NCBI RefSeq assembly: GCF_027307225.1
Contig: NZ_DAHUXJ010000106.1
Location: 1-64,000 of the forward strand
Direction: 5' to 3'
DNA: 64,000 nt
Origin: Bradyrhizobium sp.
Lineage (GTDB): Bacteria; Pseudomonadota; Alphaproteobacteria; Rhizobiales; Xanthobacteraceae
The notes below the pieces were generated by a model, which was not told the origin of the DNA, did not search any database, and saw only the letters and a program-made list of their open reading frames with translations. Shown piece by piece: positions 35,671-47,262 of this stretch; the stretch's first letter is position 1, and every line of letters begins with the position of its first letter. The position numbers and the translations under genes were made by a program.

Positions 35671-36588
35671 ATGTCGACAAAGCGTATGACGCCCCAATGC
35701 CGGCGGCTTTCGAATCATTGGGGCCTTGAAGCTCTCGTGCGGCCGCTGCGCATTGTGGCGGGCCTTGCTGTTGCCGCGACCATGTTGAGCGCCTGCGGCG
35801 GGGCCACCGAATTGTGGGACAAGGTGACGCAAAAGGACGACACCTTTGTCGATGAACCGGCGGAAAAGCTCTATAACGAAGGCCTGTTCCTGACCAACGA
35901 GAAGCGCGACCCGAAGGGCGGCGCCAAGAAGTTCGAGGAAGTCGATCGCCAGCATCCCTATTCGGATCTTGCGCGCAAGTCGCTTCTGATGTCGGCCTAC
36001 TCCTACTATCAGGCCAACGACTATGACAGCTGCATCGGCGCTGCGACCCGTTACGTCACGCTGCATCCGGGCAGCCCGGACGCGGCTTACGCGCAATATC
36101 TGATTGCCGCCTCGCATTACGACCAGATCGCCGATGTCACCCGCGACCAGAGCCGCACCGAGAAGGCGATCGCCGCGCTCGAAGAAGTGGTGCGCAAATA
36201 TCCGACGTCTGAATATGCGGTCAGCGCCAAGCAGAAGCTCGAGGCCGCGCGCGACCAGTTGGCCGGCAAGGAGATGAATGTCGGCCGGTATGACCTGCAG
36301 AAGCGCAACTACACCGGCGCGATCAACCGCTTCAAGACCGTGGTCACCCAGTACCAGACCACCCGCCATGTCGAGGAAGCCCTGGCGCGGCTGACCGAAG
36401 CCTATATGGCGATCGGCGTCGTCAGCGAGGCCCAGACCGCCGCCGCCGTGCTCGGGCACAATTTTCCTGACAGTCCCTGGTACAAGGACGCCTACAATCT
36501 AGTAAAGTCCGGCGGAGTCGAGCCGAGCGAGAATACGGGCTCCTATATTTCCAAGGCCTTCAGAGCGCTCGGTATCGGCAAGGCATAG
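35671..36588 (+). CDS. bamD: Outer membrane protein assembly factor BamD (lipoprotein)
   Basis: This 305-residue BAM-complex lipoprotein helps insert beta-barrel proteins. ATG 35671 is chosen because the lipobox (MLSAC) then follows a suitable signal stretch (about residues 20-44). Earlier in-frame ATGs lie in the degenerate palindrome. The mature part has TPR repeats: PAEKLYNEGLFLTNEKRDPKGGAKKFEEVDRQHPYS-type helices near the start, then DAAYAQYLIAASHYDQI and further pairs. It is the standard gene between lpxC and recN in this bacterial group. Confidence 0.93.
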   Translation: MSTKRMTPQCRRLSNHWGLEALVRPLRIVAGLAVAATMLSACGGATELWDKVTQKDDTFVDEPAEKLYNEGLFLTNEKRDPKGGAKKFEEVDRQHPYSDLARKSLLMSAYSYYQANDYDSCIGAATRYVTLHPGSPDAAYAQYLIAASHYDQIADVTRDQSRTEKAIAALEEVVRKYPTSEYAVSAKQKLEAARDQLAGKEMNVGRYDLQKRNYTGAINRFKTVVTQYQTTRHVEEALARLTEAYMAIGVVSEAQTAAAVLGHNFPDSPWYKDAYNLVKSGGVEPSENTGSYISKAFRALGIGKA

Positions 36589-36669
36589 TCCTTTTTTCCG
36601 AAGCGACTATGCTGAAACGGAGATGGAATCACTGATTCCGTCGGGTTGGAGCTTGGGAATCTTCATCGC

Positions 36670-38358
36670 ATGCTGGCGCGTCTGTCGATCCGCGACATCG
36701 TCCTGATCGAACGGCTCGATATCGAGTTTGCCCGTGGGCTGGCCGTTCTCACCGGCGAGACCGGCGCGGGTAAATCCATTTTGCTCGATGCCTTCGCGCT
36801 GGCGCTTGGCGGCCGTGGCGATGCCGGCCTCGTGCGCCACGGCGTCGAGCAGGGCCAGGTGACGGCCACCTTCGATGTGCCGAAGGGCCATCCGGCCGCA
36901 ACCCTGCTTGCCGAAAATGGCCTCGATGACGCGAGCTTTCAGGATTCTTGCGAAATGATCCTGCGCCGGGTGCAGTTCGCCGACGGCCGCTCCCGCGCCT
37001 TCATCAACGATCAGTCGATCAGCGTGCAGACCCTGAAGGCGCTGGGCTCCGCCTTGGTCGAAATCCACGGCCAGCATGACGAGCGCGCGCTGGTCGATGC
37101 CTCGACCCATCGCCGCCTGCTCGATGCGTTTTCCGGCCTCGAGAAGGATGTCGCTGCGCTGGAAAGGCTCTGGGAGACGCGGCGTGAGGCCAACAAGGCG
37201 CTCGACGAACATCGCGCCGGCATGGAGCGCGCCGCGCGCGAGGCCGATTACCTGAGGCACGCCTCCGACGAATTGAAGCAGCTTGGCCCGAAGGACGGCG
37301 AGGAAACCAATCTCGCCTCGCGCCGCACTACCATGATGCAGGGCGAGAAGATCGCATCCGACTTGCGCGAGGCGCAGGACGCCGTCAGCGGCGATCACTC
37401 GCCGGTAGCTAGCCTCTCGGCGGCCGTGCGCCGCCTCGAACGCCGCGCGGCCAATTCGCCCGCCCTAGTCGAACCCGCGGTGAAGGCAATCGATATCGCG
37501 ATCAACGCGCTGGAAGAAGCCGACCAGCATCTTGCGGCTGCGCTTGCCGCGGCCGATTTCGATCCCGCCGAACTCGAGCGCATCGAGGAGCGGCTGTTCG
37601 CCCTTCGCGCCGCCTCGCGCAAATATTCGACGCCGGTCGATGGGCTTGCGGCGCTGGCCGCGAAATATGCCGCCGACGTCGCGCTGATCGATGCTGGCGC
37701 CGATCAGTTGAAGAAGCTGGCAGCGGCCGCAACTGAGGCCGACAAGCGTTACGGAGCGGCGGCCGCGAAACTCTCCGCGGCCCGGGTCAAGTCGGCCGAA
37801 AGGCTCAACAAGGCCGTCAACGCCGAGCTTGCCCCGCTCAAACTCGAGCGCGCGAAGTTCACCACGCAAGTGGAATCGGATCCCGCTTCGCCCGGCCCGC
37901 AGGGCCACGACCGCGTGGAATTCTGGGTGCAGACAAATCCCGGCACCAGGCCGGGACCGCTGATGAAGGTCGCCTCCGGCGGCGAGTTGTCGCGCTTTCT
38001 GCTGGCGCTCAAGGTGGTGCTGTCGGACCGCGGCTCGGCACCGACGCTCGTGTTCGACGAAATCGATACCGGGGTCGGCGGCGCGGTGGCGGACGCGATC
38101 GGCGCGCGGCTGGCGCGGCTTGCTTCCAAGGTGCAGGTGATGGCGGTGACGCATGCGCCGCAGGTGGCCGCGCGCGCCAACCGGCATTTGCTGATTTCCA
38201 AGGATGCGCTCGACAAGGGCAAGCGCGTCGCCACCCGCGTCAATGCGCTTGCCGCCGATCACCGCCGCGAGGAAATCGCCCGCATGCTGGCGGGCGCGGA
38301 AATCACCGCCGAGGCCCGCGCGGCCGCCGAGCGGCTGCTCAAGGCCGCAACCGCGTAA
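36670..38358 (+). CDS. recN: DNA repair protein RecN (SMC-like ATPase)
   Basis: This 562-residue SMC-type protein acts in double-strand-break repair. The Walker A motif is GETGAGKS (29-36). The middle is a long alpha-helical coiled-coil region. The ABC signature is SGGELSRFLLALKVVL and Walker B is LVFDEIDTGVGG, followed by VMAVTHAPQVAA. ATG 36670 gives the family start MLARLSIRDIVLIERLDIEF; TTG 36646 in frame is less likely. Confidence 0.95.
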   Translation: MLARLSIRDIVLIERLDIEFARGLAVLTGETGAGKSILLDAFALALGGRGDAGLVRHGVEQGQVTATFDVPKGHPAATLLAENGLDDASFQDSCEMILRRVQFADGRSRAFINDQSISVQTLKALGSALVEIHGQHDERALVDASTHRRLLDAFSGLEKDVAALERLWETRREANKALDEHRAGMERAAREADYLRHASDELKQLGPKDGEETNLASRRTTMMQGEKIASDLREAQDAVSGDHSPVASLSAAVRRLERRAANSPALVEPAVKAIDIAINALEEADQHLAAALAAADFDPAELERIEERLFALRAASRKYSTPVDGLAALAAKYAADVALIDAGADQLKKLAAAATEADKRYGAAAAKLSAARVKSAERLNKAVNAELAPLKLERAKFTTQVESDPASPGPQGHDRVEFWVQTNPGTRPGPLMKVASGGELSRFLLALKVVLSDRGSAPTLVFDEIDTGVGGAVADAIGARLARLASKVQVMAVTHAPQVAARANRHLLISKDALDKGKRVATRVNALAADHRREEIARMLAGAEITAEARAAAERLLKAATA

Positions 38359-38366
38359 GGTGTGAC

Positions 38367-38447
38367 GTCATTCCGGGGCGATGCGAAGCATCGAACCCGG
38401 AATCTCGAGATTCCGGGTCTGGTGCTAGCGCGCCATCCCGGAATGAC
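38367..38447. repeat. GTCATTCCGGGG repeat between recN and the GIY-YIG gene
   Basis: Canonical copy with GTCATTCCGGGGCGATGCG, CCCGGAATCTCGAGATTCC and CATCCCGGAATGAC. It fills the gap between the convergent recN and GIY-YIG genes. Confidence 0.8.
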
Positions 38448-38450
38448 GGA

Positions 38451-38738
38451 TTACGTGCAAATCGAGTCGTACAAATCCAGCCACCGTGGATTTTCAGCCT
38501 CTATCAATCGAGCTTTCCAATCCCGCTTCCATTTCTTGAGTTCTTTTTCGCGCGATATGGCGGAAACCGGGTCATCGTAGGTCTCGAACCATACGAGCTT
38601 CGTTATGTTGTACCTGGATGTGAAGCTCGGGACCGACTTTTGACGATGTTCGTAGACCCGGCGCACAAGGTCGTTGGTGACGCCGACATAGGTTGCCCCA
38701 TCTTTCCGGCTTGCTAGGATATAGACGTAGTAAGCCAT
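38451..38738 (-). CDS. GIY-YIG domain small nuclease-like protein
   Basis: This 95-residue protein is a stand-alone GIY-YIG (UPF0213/YhbQ-like) domain. The motifs are YYVYILASRKDGATYVGVTND, with YVYIL and TYVGVT forming the two halves of the signature, then RRVYEHR and the late EKELKKWKRDWK. ATG 38738 gives a compact domain; 38759 is an upstream alternative. Small proteins of this type are widespread, and their cellular role is uncertain (structure-specific nuclease or repair). It sits antisense between recN and ligA, flanked by repeats on both sides. Confidence 0.85.
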   Translation of the reverse strand: MAYYVYILASRKDGATYVGVTNDLVRRVYEHRQKSVPSFTSRYNITKLVWFETYDDPVSAISREKELKKWKRDWKARLIEAENPRWLDLYDSICT

Positions 38739-38740
38739 GA

Positions 38741-41041
<2,301 letters not shown>

Positions 41042-41052
41042 TTATTGAATTT

Positions 41053-41094
41053 GTCGTTCCGGGATGGCGCGTCAGCGCCAGACCCGGAAATGAC
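41053..41094. repeat. Short GTCGTTCCGGGATGG repeat remnant
   Basis: A reduced copy (GTCGTTCCGGGATGGCGCG and CGCCAGACCCGGAAATGAC) between the convergent ligA and Bcr/CflA genes. Confidence 0.65.
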
Positions 41095-41100
41095 ATTCCC

Positions 41101-42381
41101 TCACACAATCCCGCCTTCTTCTTCCGCCTTTTCGATCAGCGCCTGGCTCACCACCAGATTGCGCCGGGGAATGATGAAAACCATCGTCGAAACGCAGGCG
41201 AGCGAGAGCACGAATATCGCCGCGTTGAGCGGCGCCGGCGTCGCAAAATGGTCGCCGAGCCAGGCGCCGAACTGCGACAGGAACGAACCAAGCCCCATTT
41301 GCAGGAATCCCATCGCGCCGGAGGCGGTGCCGGCCGCTTCAGGCCGGACGCTGATGGCGCCGGCCGCGGAGTTCGACATCACGAAGGCGTTGGCGAACAT
41401 CACGATCATCTGCGTGCCGAACAGCCAGGACGGCACCTGGTTGATCCCACTGAGCCCCCAGATCAGGTTCAAGAGGCTTCCGAAGAGTTGCAGCGCAAGG
41501 CCGAACCAGATCAGCTTTTCGAGCTGATAGCGCGGCGAGAAGCGCACGCAAAACAGATTGCCGATCAGATAGGCAAATCCCGTGGTCGCAAACCACGCGC
41601 CATATTCGGCGCCGGTGCGGCCCATATGCGTGACGACGATGTAGGGCCCTCCGCCGGCGAAGGCAAAGATGATCTGCGAGGCCAGCACCTGGCACAGCAC
41701 ATAGCCGATGAAGGCGCGGCTGGTCAGGAGACTGCCGACATCGCCGCGAAAGCCGCCGCCCGTCCTGGGCCGGACGCGGCGCGTCTCCGGCAAGACCAGT
41801 GCGATCGCGGCTGCGACGATAATGGAGCCCGCCGTGATCACGTAGAAGATCGCACGCCAGCCCAATGCGGTTTCGATCAGGCCGCCGGTCAGGGGGCTCA
41901 GCATCTGCGCGATCATCATGACCGCGATCACGAGGCTGATCATGGAGGAGATGCGCTCGCGGCTATAGAGGTCGCGGATGATGGCGCGGCTCACCACCAT
42001 GCCGGTGGCGCCGCCGAGCGCCTGGAAGAACCGCGCGGCAATCAGTTGCGGCAGCGTATGGGCGAAGGTGCAGGCCGCGCTCGCCACCACCATCAGGGTG
42101 AGGCCCGCCAGTAGAACCGGCCGGCGTCCGAAGCGATCGGAGAGCGGCCCCATCAGGATCTGCGAACAGGCAATGCCGACCATGTAGAGCGACACCGTCA
42201 TCTGCGCGATGGAGATGTCGCTCGCAAAGCCGGTGGCGAGCAACGGCAGCGCCGGCACCAGCATGTAGAGCGAGATCGGCGCCACGCCGGTCATGGCGAC
42301 GAGCAGCAGCAGCATGATGCGCGCGTTCGGCGCGTCTTGTTTGGTCGGTGCGGCCGGTCTGTCGACGACGCCATGCATCAA
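41101..42381 (-). CDS. Bcr/CflA-type major facilitator drug efflux transporter
   Basis: This 426-residue inner-membrane protein has 12 predicted helices. Drug/H+ antiporter motifs are visible: MTVSLYMVGIACSQILMGPLSDRFGRRPVLLAG (motif A between helices 2 and 3) and the FFQALGGATGMVVSRAIIRDLY stretch typical of Bcr/CflA proteins. It likely exports small toxic compounds, sulfonamide- or bicyclomycin-like. Two adjacent ATGs (42381 and 42378) could both serve as start. No regulator gene is adjacent. Confidence 0.88.
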   Translation of the reverse strand: MMHGVVDRPAAPTKQDAPNARIMLLLLVAMTGVAPISLYMLVPALPLLATGFASDISIAQMTVSLYMVGIACSQILMGPLSDRFGRRPVLLAGLTLMVVASAACTFAHTLPQLIAARFFQALGGATGMVVSRAIIRDLYSRERISSMISLVIAVMMIAQMLSPLTGGLIETALGWRAIFYVITAGSIIVAAAIALVLPETRRVRPRTGGGFRGDVGSLLTSRAFIGYVLCQVLASQIIFAFAGGGPYIVVTHMGRTGAEYGAWFATTGFAYLIGNLFCVRFSPRYQLEKLIWFGLALQLFGSLLNLIWGLSGINQVPSWLFGTQMIVMFANAFVMSNSAAGAISVRPEAAGTASGAMGFLQMGLGSFLSQFGAWLGDHFATPAPLNAAIFVLSLACVSTMVFIIPRRNLVVSQALIEKAEEEGGIV

Positions 42382-42690
42382 GAGCTCGTTTCCTTAGTTA
42401 GGCGCAGATGTCATCGGTCCGGCATGCGCTTCATGCTTTCGTTTACGTGATGTTGTTAAGTCGGACCCTAGCGCCATTCCGCGCACGGCGAATGCGGTGT
42501 TTCGGAATGCGGCTATTCGTTTTCCGGGATGCGTGGTGCGCAATCGGGAATGTCGTCGGGGAATGGTTGTTCTTCGTCATTCCGGGGTGCGTCGGAGACG
42601 CGAGCTATGGTGCGCAATTGCGCACCTGGGAATCTCGAGGTTCCGGGTTCGCGCTCACGCGCGCCCCGGAACGACGTTTCAACATGGCAC
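42382..42690. other. Intergenic region between pepP-like gene and Bcr/CflA gene
   Basis: No gene is supported here. The right half is a GTCATTCCGGGG-type repeat (42576-42675). The left half should contain the promoter of the Bcr/CflA gene. Confidence 0.5.
42576..42675. repeat. GTCATTCCGGGG repeat, 3' of aminopeptidase gene
   Basis: GTCATTCCGGGGTGCG at the left end and CGCCCCGGAACGAC at the right, with GAATCTCGAGGTTCCGGG inside. An additional small hairpin (GGTGCGCAATTGCGCACC) is inserted at about 42609-42626. Confidence 0.75.
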
Positions 42691-44520
42691 CTACAACGAC
42701 AGCGGCGCGGTGGCCGCGTCGAGCCAGGTCCTGGTGGCGTCGTCGACCTGGCCGCGGACGGCGTGGCGGACGCGCTCATGGTATTGGTTGAGCCAGCTCA
42801 ATTCGTCGCCGCTGAGCATATTCAGATCGACCAGGCGACGGTCGATCGGCGCCAGCGTCAGCGTCTCGAAGGCGTTGACCGGCTTTTCGGCGCCGGCGAC
42901 CTCGGCGGCGACCACGAGTTCGAGATTCTCGATGCGGATGCCGAAGGCGTCGGTCTTGTAATAGCCGGGCTCGTTGGAAAGGATCATGCCGCGCTTCAGC
43001 GGCGTGGTGCCGAGCTTGGAAATCCGCGCCGGCCCTTCATGCACCGAAAGATAACTGCCGACGCCATGGCCGGTGCCGTGCTCGAAATCGACGCCGGCCT
43101 GCCAGAGATATTGCCGCGCCAGCGTATCGAGCTGTGCGCCCGACGTTCCGTCGGGAAACAGCGCGCGCGCAATCGCGATATGGCCGCGCAGCACGCGGGT
43201 GAAGCGGTCGCACATCTCCGGCGTCGGCTCGCCGATCGCAATCGTGCGGGTGACGTCGGTGGTGCCGTCTTCATATTGCGCGCCGGAATCGATCAGCAGC
43301 AGATCGCCAGGCGCGATGCGGCGGTTGCTCTTGCGGGTGACGCGGTAGTGCACGATGGCGCCGTTCGGCCCCGTGCCGGAGATGGTGGGGAAGGACACAT
43401 CCTTCAGCGCGCCGGTGTCGCGGCGAAACGTTTCCAGCGCTTCGACCGCGTCGATCTCGGTGAGGCTGCCCGACGGCGCCTCGCGATCGACGAAGGCGAG
43501 GAAGCGCGCCAGCGCAATCGCGTCGCGCCGGTGCGCGGCTTTCGTGCCGGCGATCTCGGTGGCGTTCTTCACGGCCTTGAGGAGCGCGATCGGATCGGAC
43601 CCGCGGATCGGCTTGCCGCCGCTCGAGATGATCAGGCGGGTCAGGGCGTCGGCGGCCGTCGCGCTGTCGAGCGCAATCGAGGCGCCGCTTTTCGACAGTT
43701 CCACCAGCTTTGGCGTCATCGCACCGGGCTCGACGATATCAGCGGTCTGTTCGAGGTGATCGCGCACGCTGTTGGAGAGTTTTCTATGATCGATGAACAG
43801 CGTCGGCCGGCCGCTTTTCGGCACCAGCGCATAGGACATGGGCAGGGGCGTGTGCGCGACGTCGGCGCCGCGGATGTTGAAGGTCCACGCGACCGCATGG
43901 CTATCCGACAGCACCAGCGCATCGGCGTTAAGTTTTGCGATCTCGGCCTCGATCCGCTTCAGCTTGTCGGCTTCGATTTCGCCCGCGAATTGCTTTCCGT
44001 GCAGCGACACCGGCGCCACCGGCGCAAGTGGCCGCTCGGTCCAGACGACGTCAACGGGGTTGCCTTCGACCGCGACCAGTTCGGCGCCGGCCCTGGCGCA
44101 GGCGGCCGCGAGCTTCTCGGCCGCCGCAGTAGTGTGCAGCCAGGGATCGAAGCCGAGGCGATCGCCGGGGCTAAGATGTTGCGCCAGCCAGGCTTCCGGC
44201 GGCGGGTCCACCAGCGGCTGGACGCTCCACACCCTGGTGTCGACCTGTTTGCCGGCTTGCAGGGTGTAGCGCCCGTCGACAAAGACAGCTGCCTCGCGGG
44301 CGAGCACGATCGCCATGCCGGCCGAGCCGGTGAAACCGGTCAGCCACGCCAGGCGCTCTTCGGACGGCGCGACATATTCGTTCTGCTGCTGGTCGGCGCG
44401 CGGCACCACGAACCCGGTCAGGTTGCGTCGTGTCAGTTCTTCGCGGAATGCGGAGAGGCGCGCGGTCAGGGCGACGCCGGTTTCGGGTTCTTCGAACGTC
44501 TGGAACAGGGCTTCGAACAT
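42691..44520 (-). CDS. Xaa-Pro aminopeptidase (aminopeptidase P family, M24B)
   Basis: This 609-residue three-domain form is like eukaryotic cytosolic APP1 and longer than E. coli PepP (about 440). Two creatinase N-terminal-type domains (to about residue 320) precede a pita-bread M24 domain. Metal ligands are seen in IDSGAQYEDGTTDVTRT (Asp pair), HGTGHGVGSYLSVHEGP (His) and NEPGYYKTDAFGIRIENL (Glu pair). It removes N-terminal residues before proline in the cytoplasm. The upstream region is shared with the small divergent gene at 44736. Confidence 0.92.
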   Translation of the reverse strand: MFEALFQTFEEPETGVALTARLSAFREELTRRNLTGFVVPRADQQQNEYVAPSEERLAWLTGFTGSAGMAIVLAREAAVFVDGRYTLQAGKQVDTRVWSVQPLVDPPPEAWLAQHLSPGDRLGFDPWLHTTAAAEKLAAACARAGAELVAVEGNPVDVVWTERPLAPVAPVSLHGKQFAGEIEADKLKRIEAEIAKLNADALVLSDSHAVAWTFNIRGADVAHTPLPMSYALVPKSGRPTLFIDHRKLSNSVRDHLEQTADIVEPGAMTPKLVELSKSGASIALDSATAADALTRLIISSGGKPIRGSDPIALLKAVKNATEIAGTKAAHRRDAIALARFLAFVDREAPSGSLTEIDAVEALETFRRDTGALKDVSFPTISGTGPNGAIVHYRVTRKSNRRIAPGDLLLIDSGAQYEDGTTDVTRTIAIGEPTPEMCDRFTRVLRGHIAIARALFPDGTSGAQLDTLARQYLWQAGVDFEHGTGHGVGSYLSVHEGPARISKLGTTPLKRGMILSNEPGYYKTDAFGIRIENLELVVAAEVAGAEKPVNAFETLTLAPIDRRLVDLNMLSGDELSWLNQYHERVRHAVRGQVDDATRTWLDAATAPLSL

Positions 44521-44735
44521 TGGACGATAGTATCATCTTTTCCAAGGACAACTGTGTAACCGACTCAAATCGCTTCCGATTCGGAATTTATTGTGATTGA
44601 ATTGCTGCACCTGCGTTAGACGGGTTTGAACGTTTCGTGACGTCCATGGTCGCGAGGCGCTTCGAGAAGAAATCTTCGGGTGGAATTCCAAGGCAGTTCC
44701 AAGGGCGTTTTGTTACTAGCGTCGAGGGATTAATC

Positions 44736-44921
44736 ATGCCCGTCTTCACCTTTGAGAAGATTTCGCCGCCGCTCAGTGCGGCTGCGTCCGCGCCTGCTGC
44801 CGAAAAACCGCGCAACGTTATCGTTCAGTTCCTGGATCGTTTCGTCGAGGCGCGCGTCAAGCGCACGGCCGTTGAGGAAAATTCCGGTAGCCCGCCGCAA
44901 CAGCAGACGCCGAACAAATAA
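44736..44921 (+). CDS. Small conserved-looking protein, unknown function
   Basis: This 61-residue protein starts at ATG 44736 after a GAGGGAT ribosome binding site. It has a Ser/Ala/Pro-rich first half and a charged helical stretch (RNVIVQFLDRFVEARVKR), then a Gln/Pro-rich tail. No family was recognised. A frame open to 44637 exists, but the internal ribosome binding site favours the shorter form. Reading-frame quality and a clear start make it more likely real than chance. Confidence 0.55.
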   Translation: MPVFTFEKISPPLSAAASAPAAEKPRNVIVQFLDRFVEARVKRTAVEENSGSPPQQQTPNK

Positions 44922-44927
44922 TCCACT

Positions 44928-45004
44928 GTCATTCCGGGATGGTCCAAAGGACCAGACCCGGAATCTCGAGAGTCCAGATAACCGCTGCGCGGTTTCCGGA
45001 ATGA
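44928..45004. repeat. GTCATTCCGGG repeat, 3' of prmA
   Basis: GTCATTCCGGGATGGTCC and the GGAATGAC right end, with ACCCGGAATCTCGAGAGTCC inside. It fills the gap between the convergent small gene and prmA. Confidence 0.75.
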
Positions 45005-45009
45005 CCTGA

Positions 45010-45903
45010 TTAAGCCTTGCACAGCAACAGGCTGCTCCAGCCTTCGATCCTGATGTGCCGCTCCAGGATCAGCCCGCGCGCCCGGTAGGCTGCGATCACC
45101 GACGCCGCCTGCGGCGTCAGCAATCCGGACAGGATCAGCCGCGCCGCGCCGGCGAGGTGCCGCGACATCGGTGTCGCCATTTGCCGCAGCGGATTGGCGA
45201 GAATATTGGCCAGTATGAGGTCAAAGGGCTGGCGTTGGCGCAGCAGCGGTGCCGAAAAGCCGTTGCCCCACGTCACCTCAACGAACGGACCGACCCCGTT
45301 CTGCCGCGCATTCTCGGCGGCGACCTTCACGGACAGCGCATCGATGTCGCTCGCCAGCACCTGGTCGCGCAGGGCCTTGACGGCGGCGATCGCCAGTACC
45401 CCGGTGCCGGTGCCGAGATCGAGCACCCGGCGCGGCCGGTAAGCCTTCAGGACGTGGCCGAGCAGCAGCAGGCAGCCGCGGGTGGTGCCGTGATGGCCGG
45501 TGCCGAACGCCAGCGCCGCCTCGATCTCGACGCGGAGCCTGTTGGGCGCGACTCTGGCCCGGTCGTGCCGGCCATGGACGACAAAGCGACCGGCATGGAC
45601 CGGCACCAGCTCGTCCAGCGTGGCCTTGACCCAGTCCTTGGGCTCGACGGTGTCGAACGTCACGGCCCGGCCAGCGTCCTCCCCGGCGGCCAAAGCGACC
45701 AGTTCGCGGATCGCGGTCTCGTTGGGCGCGTCCGCAAAATAGAAGGCCACGTCCCAGCGTCCGCCCGGTCCCTCGAAGGCCCCGACGGCTGCTTCGCCTT
45801 CATCGAGGGTTTCGGTCAGGCGATCGGCGACGCGGCGGGCGGTGGCCTCGTCGCCGATGGGCAGCGTGGCGCGGTGTGTTTGCGGGGTGAGCGTCGAGGT
45901 CAT
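45010..45903 (-). CDS. prmA: Ribosomal protein L11 methyltransferase
   Basis: This 297-residue SAM-dependent enzyme methylates ribosomal protein L11. The SAM-binding motif is VLDLGTGTGVLAIAAVKAL, preceded by the FGTGHHGTTRGCL motif of the PrmA family. The catalytic NILANPL-type motif (LILANILANPLRQM) is present. The N-terminal substrate-recognition domain is shorter than in E. coli but recognisable. Length fits the family. Confidence 0.93.
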   Translation of the reverse strand: MTSTLTPQTHRATLPIGDEATARRVADRLTETLDEGEAAVGAFEGPGGRWDVAFYFADAPNETAIRELVALAAGEDAGRAVTFDTVEPKDWVKATLDELVPVHAGRFVVHGRHDRARVAPNRLRVEIEAALAFGTGHHGTTRGCLLLLGHVLKAYRPRRVLDLGTGTGVLAIAAVKALRDQVLASDIDALSVKVAAENARQNGVGPFVEVTWGNGFSAPLLRQRQPFDLILANILANPLRQMATPMSRHLAGAARLILSGLLTPQAASVIAAYRARGLILERHIRIEGWSSLLLCKA

Positions 45904-46562
45904 TGGATCGGCTGCTATCGGGTAGAGTTGATCGGCTCGGTCGATCCCTCCCCCCGCGAAGCGGTGGGGAGGGAAGGCCGTAGGGAAGCGGAGGCCAGGG
46001 TGGGGGGCCTATACCCCACCCCGACCCGCAAGGGGCGGGAAAAAGAAAAGTGTACTCAGCCCCGGCGGGATCAACAGTCGGTTCGTCATGGCCCAATTTA
46101 AGGTTTCGTTCACCCCGTTATTCTAGGTTCGCCTGTGCGAGACGCCCGTGCGCGCGTTTTGGCGCCGATATCGGCTCCGCGCACCTCTGTGGTTAAAAAG
46201 CAGATTAACGCGCAAGGGCATAGCGGTGGTTCTCAAACTATCCGTTGAGGCAGCTCATTTGCCGCCTCAAATGCCGGGATCGCTTCCCCCTTCGCAGGCT
46301 TCATCCTCTTGATGGTTAAGTGTTGGTTAAAGCAAGCTTTCCATCGTTTTGAATTTGCTGGCTGATCAACCCGTGGAGATGACGGTTGCTGCGCGAATGG
46401 CGGTCGCCGATTTGCGGCCCGATCGCCTGGTTGCCGCGGACGGCTTCTCGCGCGATGCACCTCGACGATGCTTCCCTCATGCGCAAAATCCGAACGGCTT
46501 CACGTTTCTTGTCAGGTTCTCATCCGGCCGCGCTAAGTAAGCGAACGAAATCGGAGAGAATT
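45904..46562. other. Intergenic region upstream of prmA, repeat-containing
   Basis: No convincing gene was found in these 659 bases. The stretch 45945-46042 is a CTCCCCC-type repeat. The remainder has several short ORFs without protein character. The AGAGAATT segment at the right end is the ribosome binding region of the next gene. Confidence 0.45.
45945..46042. repeat. CTCCCCC/GGTGGGGAGGG intergenic repeat
   Basis: CCCTCCCCCCGCGAAGCGGT followed by GGGGAGGG forms a hairpin. A second inverted part contains GGTGGGGGGCC and CCCCACCCCGACCCGCAAGG. It is the same dispersed family as at 21979 and 61748. Confidence 0.7.
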
Positions 46563-46976
46563 GTGAAGCGCCCATTCGGTCTTGTCGCAGCGTGTGTCCT
46601 CGCGTCCGCCGTCTTGGGGCGGCTTCACGCGGCGACCAATCTCGCGCCGGGCCCAGGCGACACCCGGCTTCACCTCGAAGCTTGCACCAAATGGACCGAA
46701 CAACAAGGCAGCTTCACTTTCACCAACGAGTGCAGCGAGCCGGTGGCGCTCGTCTTCGTCGAGCTTGGTGGCCTGCGCCGGTTTGATCGCGTGATCAAGC
46801 CGAAGGAGCGGTTCGATATCAAGCTGCCCGAACAGGTGATCAATATGACGAGCTGGCTCTTTACGGCCTGCCCGGCCGGGTATGTTCCGAGCGTGCCCTT
46901 CACGGTGGAGGAGCAGGCCTTGATCGTCGCGGGTCAGTATGAGTGCATCCGGAGGAGGGGGGCCTCCAGGTGGTGA
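46563..46976 (+). CDS. Probable secreted protein, unknown function
   Basis: I start this at GTG 46563, four bases after GGAGAG, giving 137 residues. A signal-type hydrophobic stretch (PFGLVAACVLASAVLGRLHA) leads into a small domain with Cys in LEACTKW, FTNECSEP, FTACPAG and QYECIRR. The pattern LEACTKWTEQQGSFTFTNECSEPVALVFVEL suggests a small beta-sandwich with disulfides. No named family was recognised. Upstream in-frame codons to 46386 lack a signal-like start. Confidence 0.6.
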   Translation: MKRPFGLVAACVLASAVLGRLHAATNLAPGPGDTRLHLEACTKWTEQQGSFTFTNECSEPVALVFVELGGLRRFDRVIKPKERFDIKLPEQVINMTSWLFTACPAGYVPSVPFTVEEQALIVAGQYECIRRRGASRW

Positions 46977-47262
46977 CACATCGGTAGTGGGTCAGTGACG
47001 CACTACCGATTGGCCAGCGAACCCAACGCTCGTCCACAGTTACTGACGTCAAACATTCGCCGTTGTCTCAAGCGCTTGCCGGCTTTTCCCCAGGCTTCAT
47101 CGGCGCGTCACAAATGCGTCCCTTGAGCTTTGAGAGTGCCGCGCGTCCCCAGACTTTTCCGCGTCCCATCCACCGTATCAGGTGCAAAGATCGCGCGACA
47201 ATCCAGCGGTTTGACGTTTAGATCCGCTGCTACCTTCTGGAGAGTGAAGGGCGACCTGATCC

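Noticed and set aside
42529-44559. 676-codon open frame antisense to the aminopeptidase P gene
   Set aside because: It is a shadow of the aminopeptidase gene, whose metal-binding motifs are intact on the minus strand.
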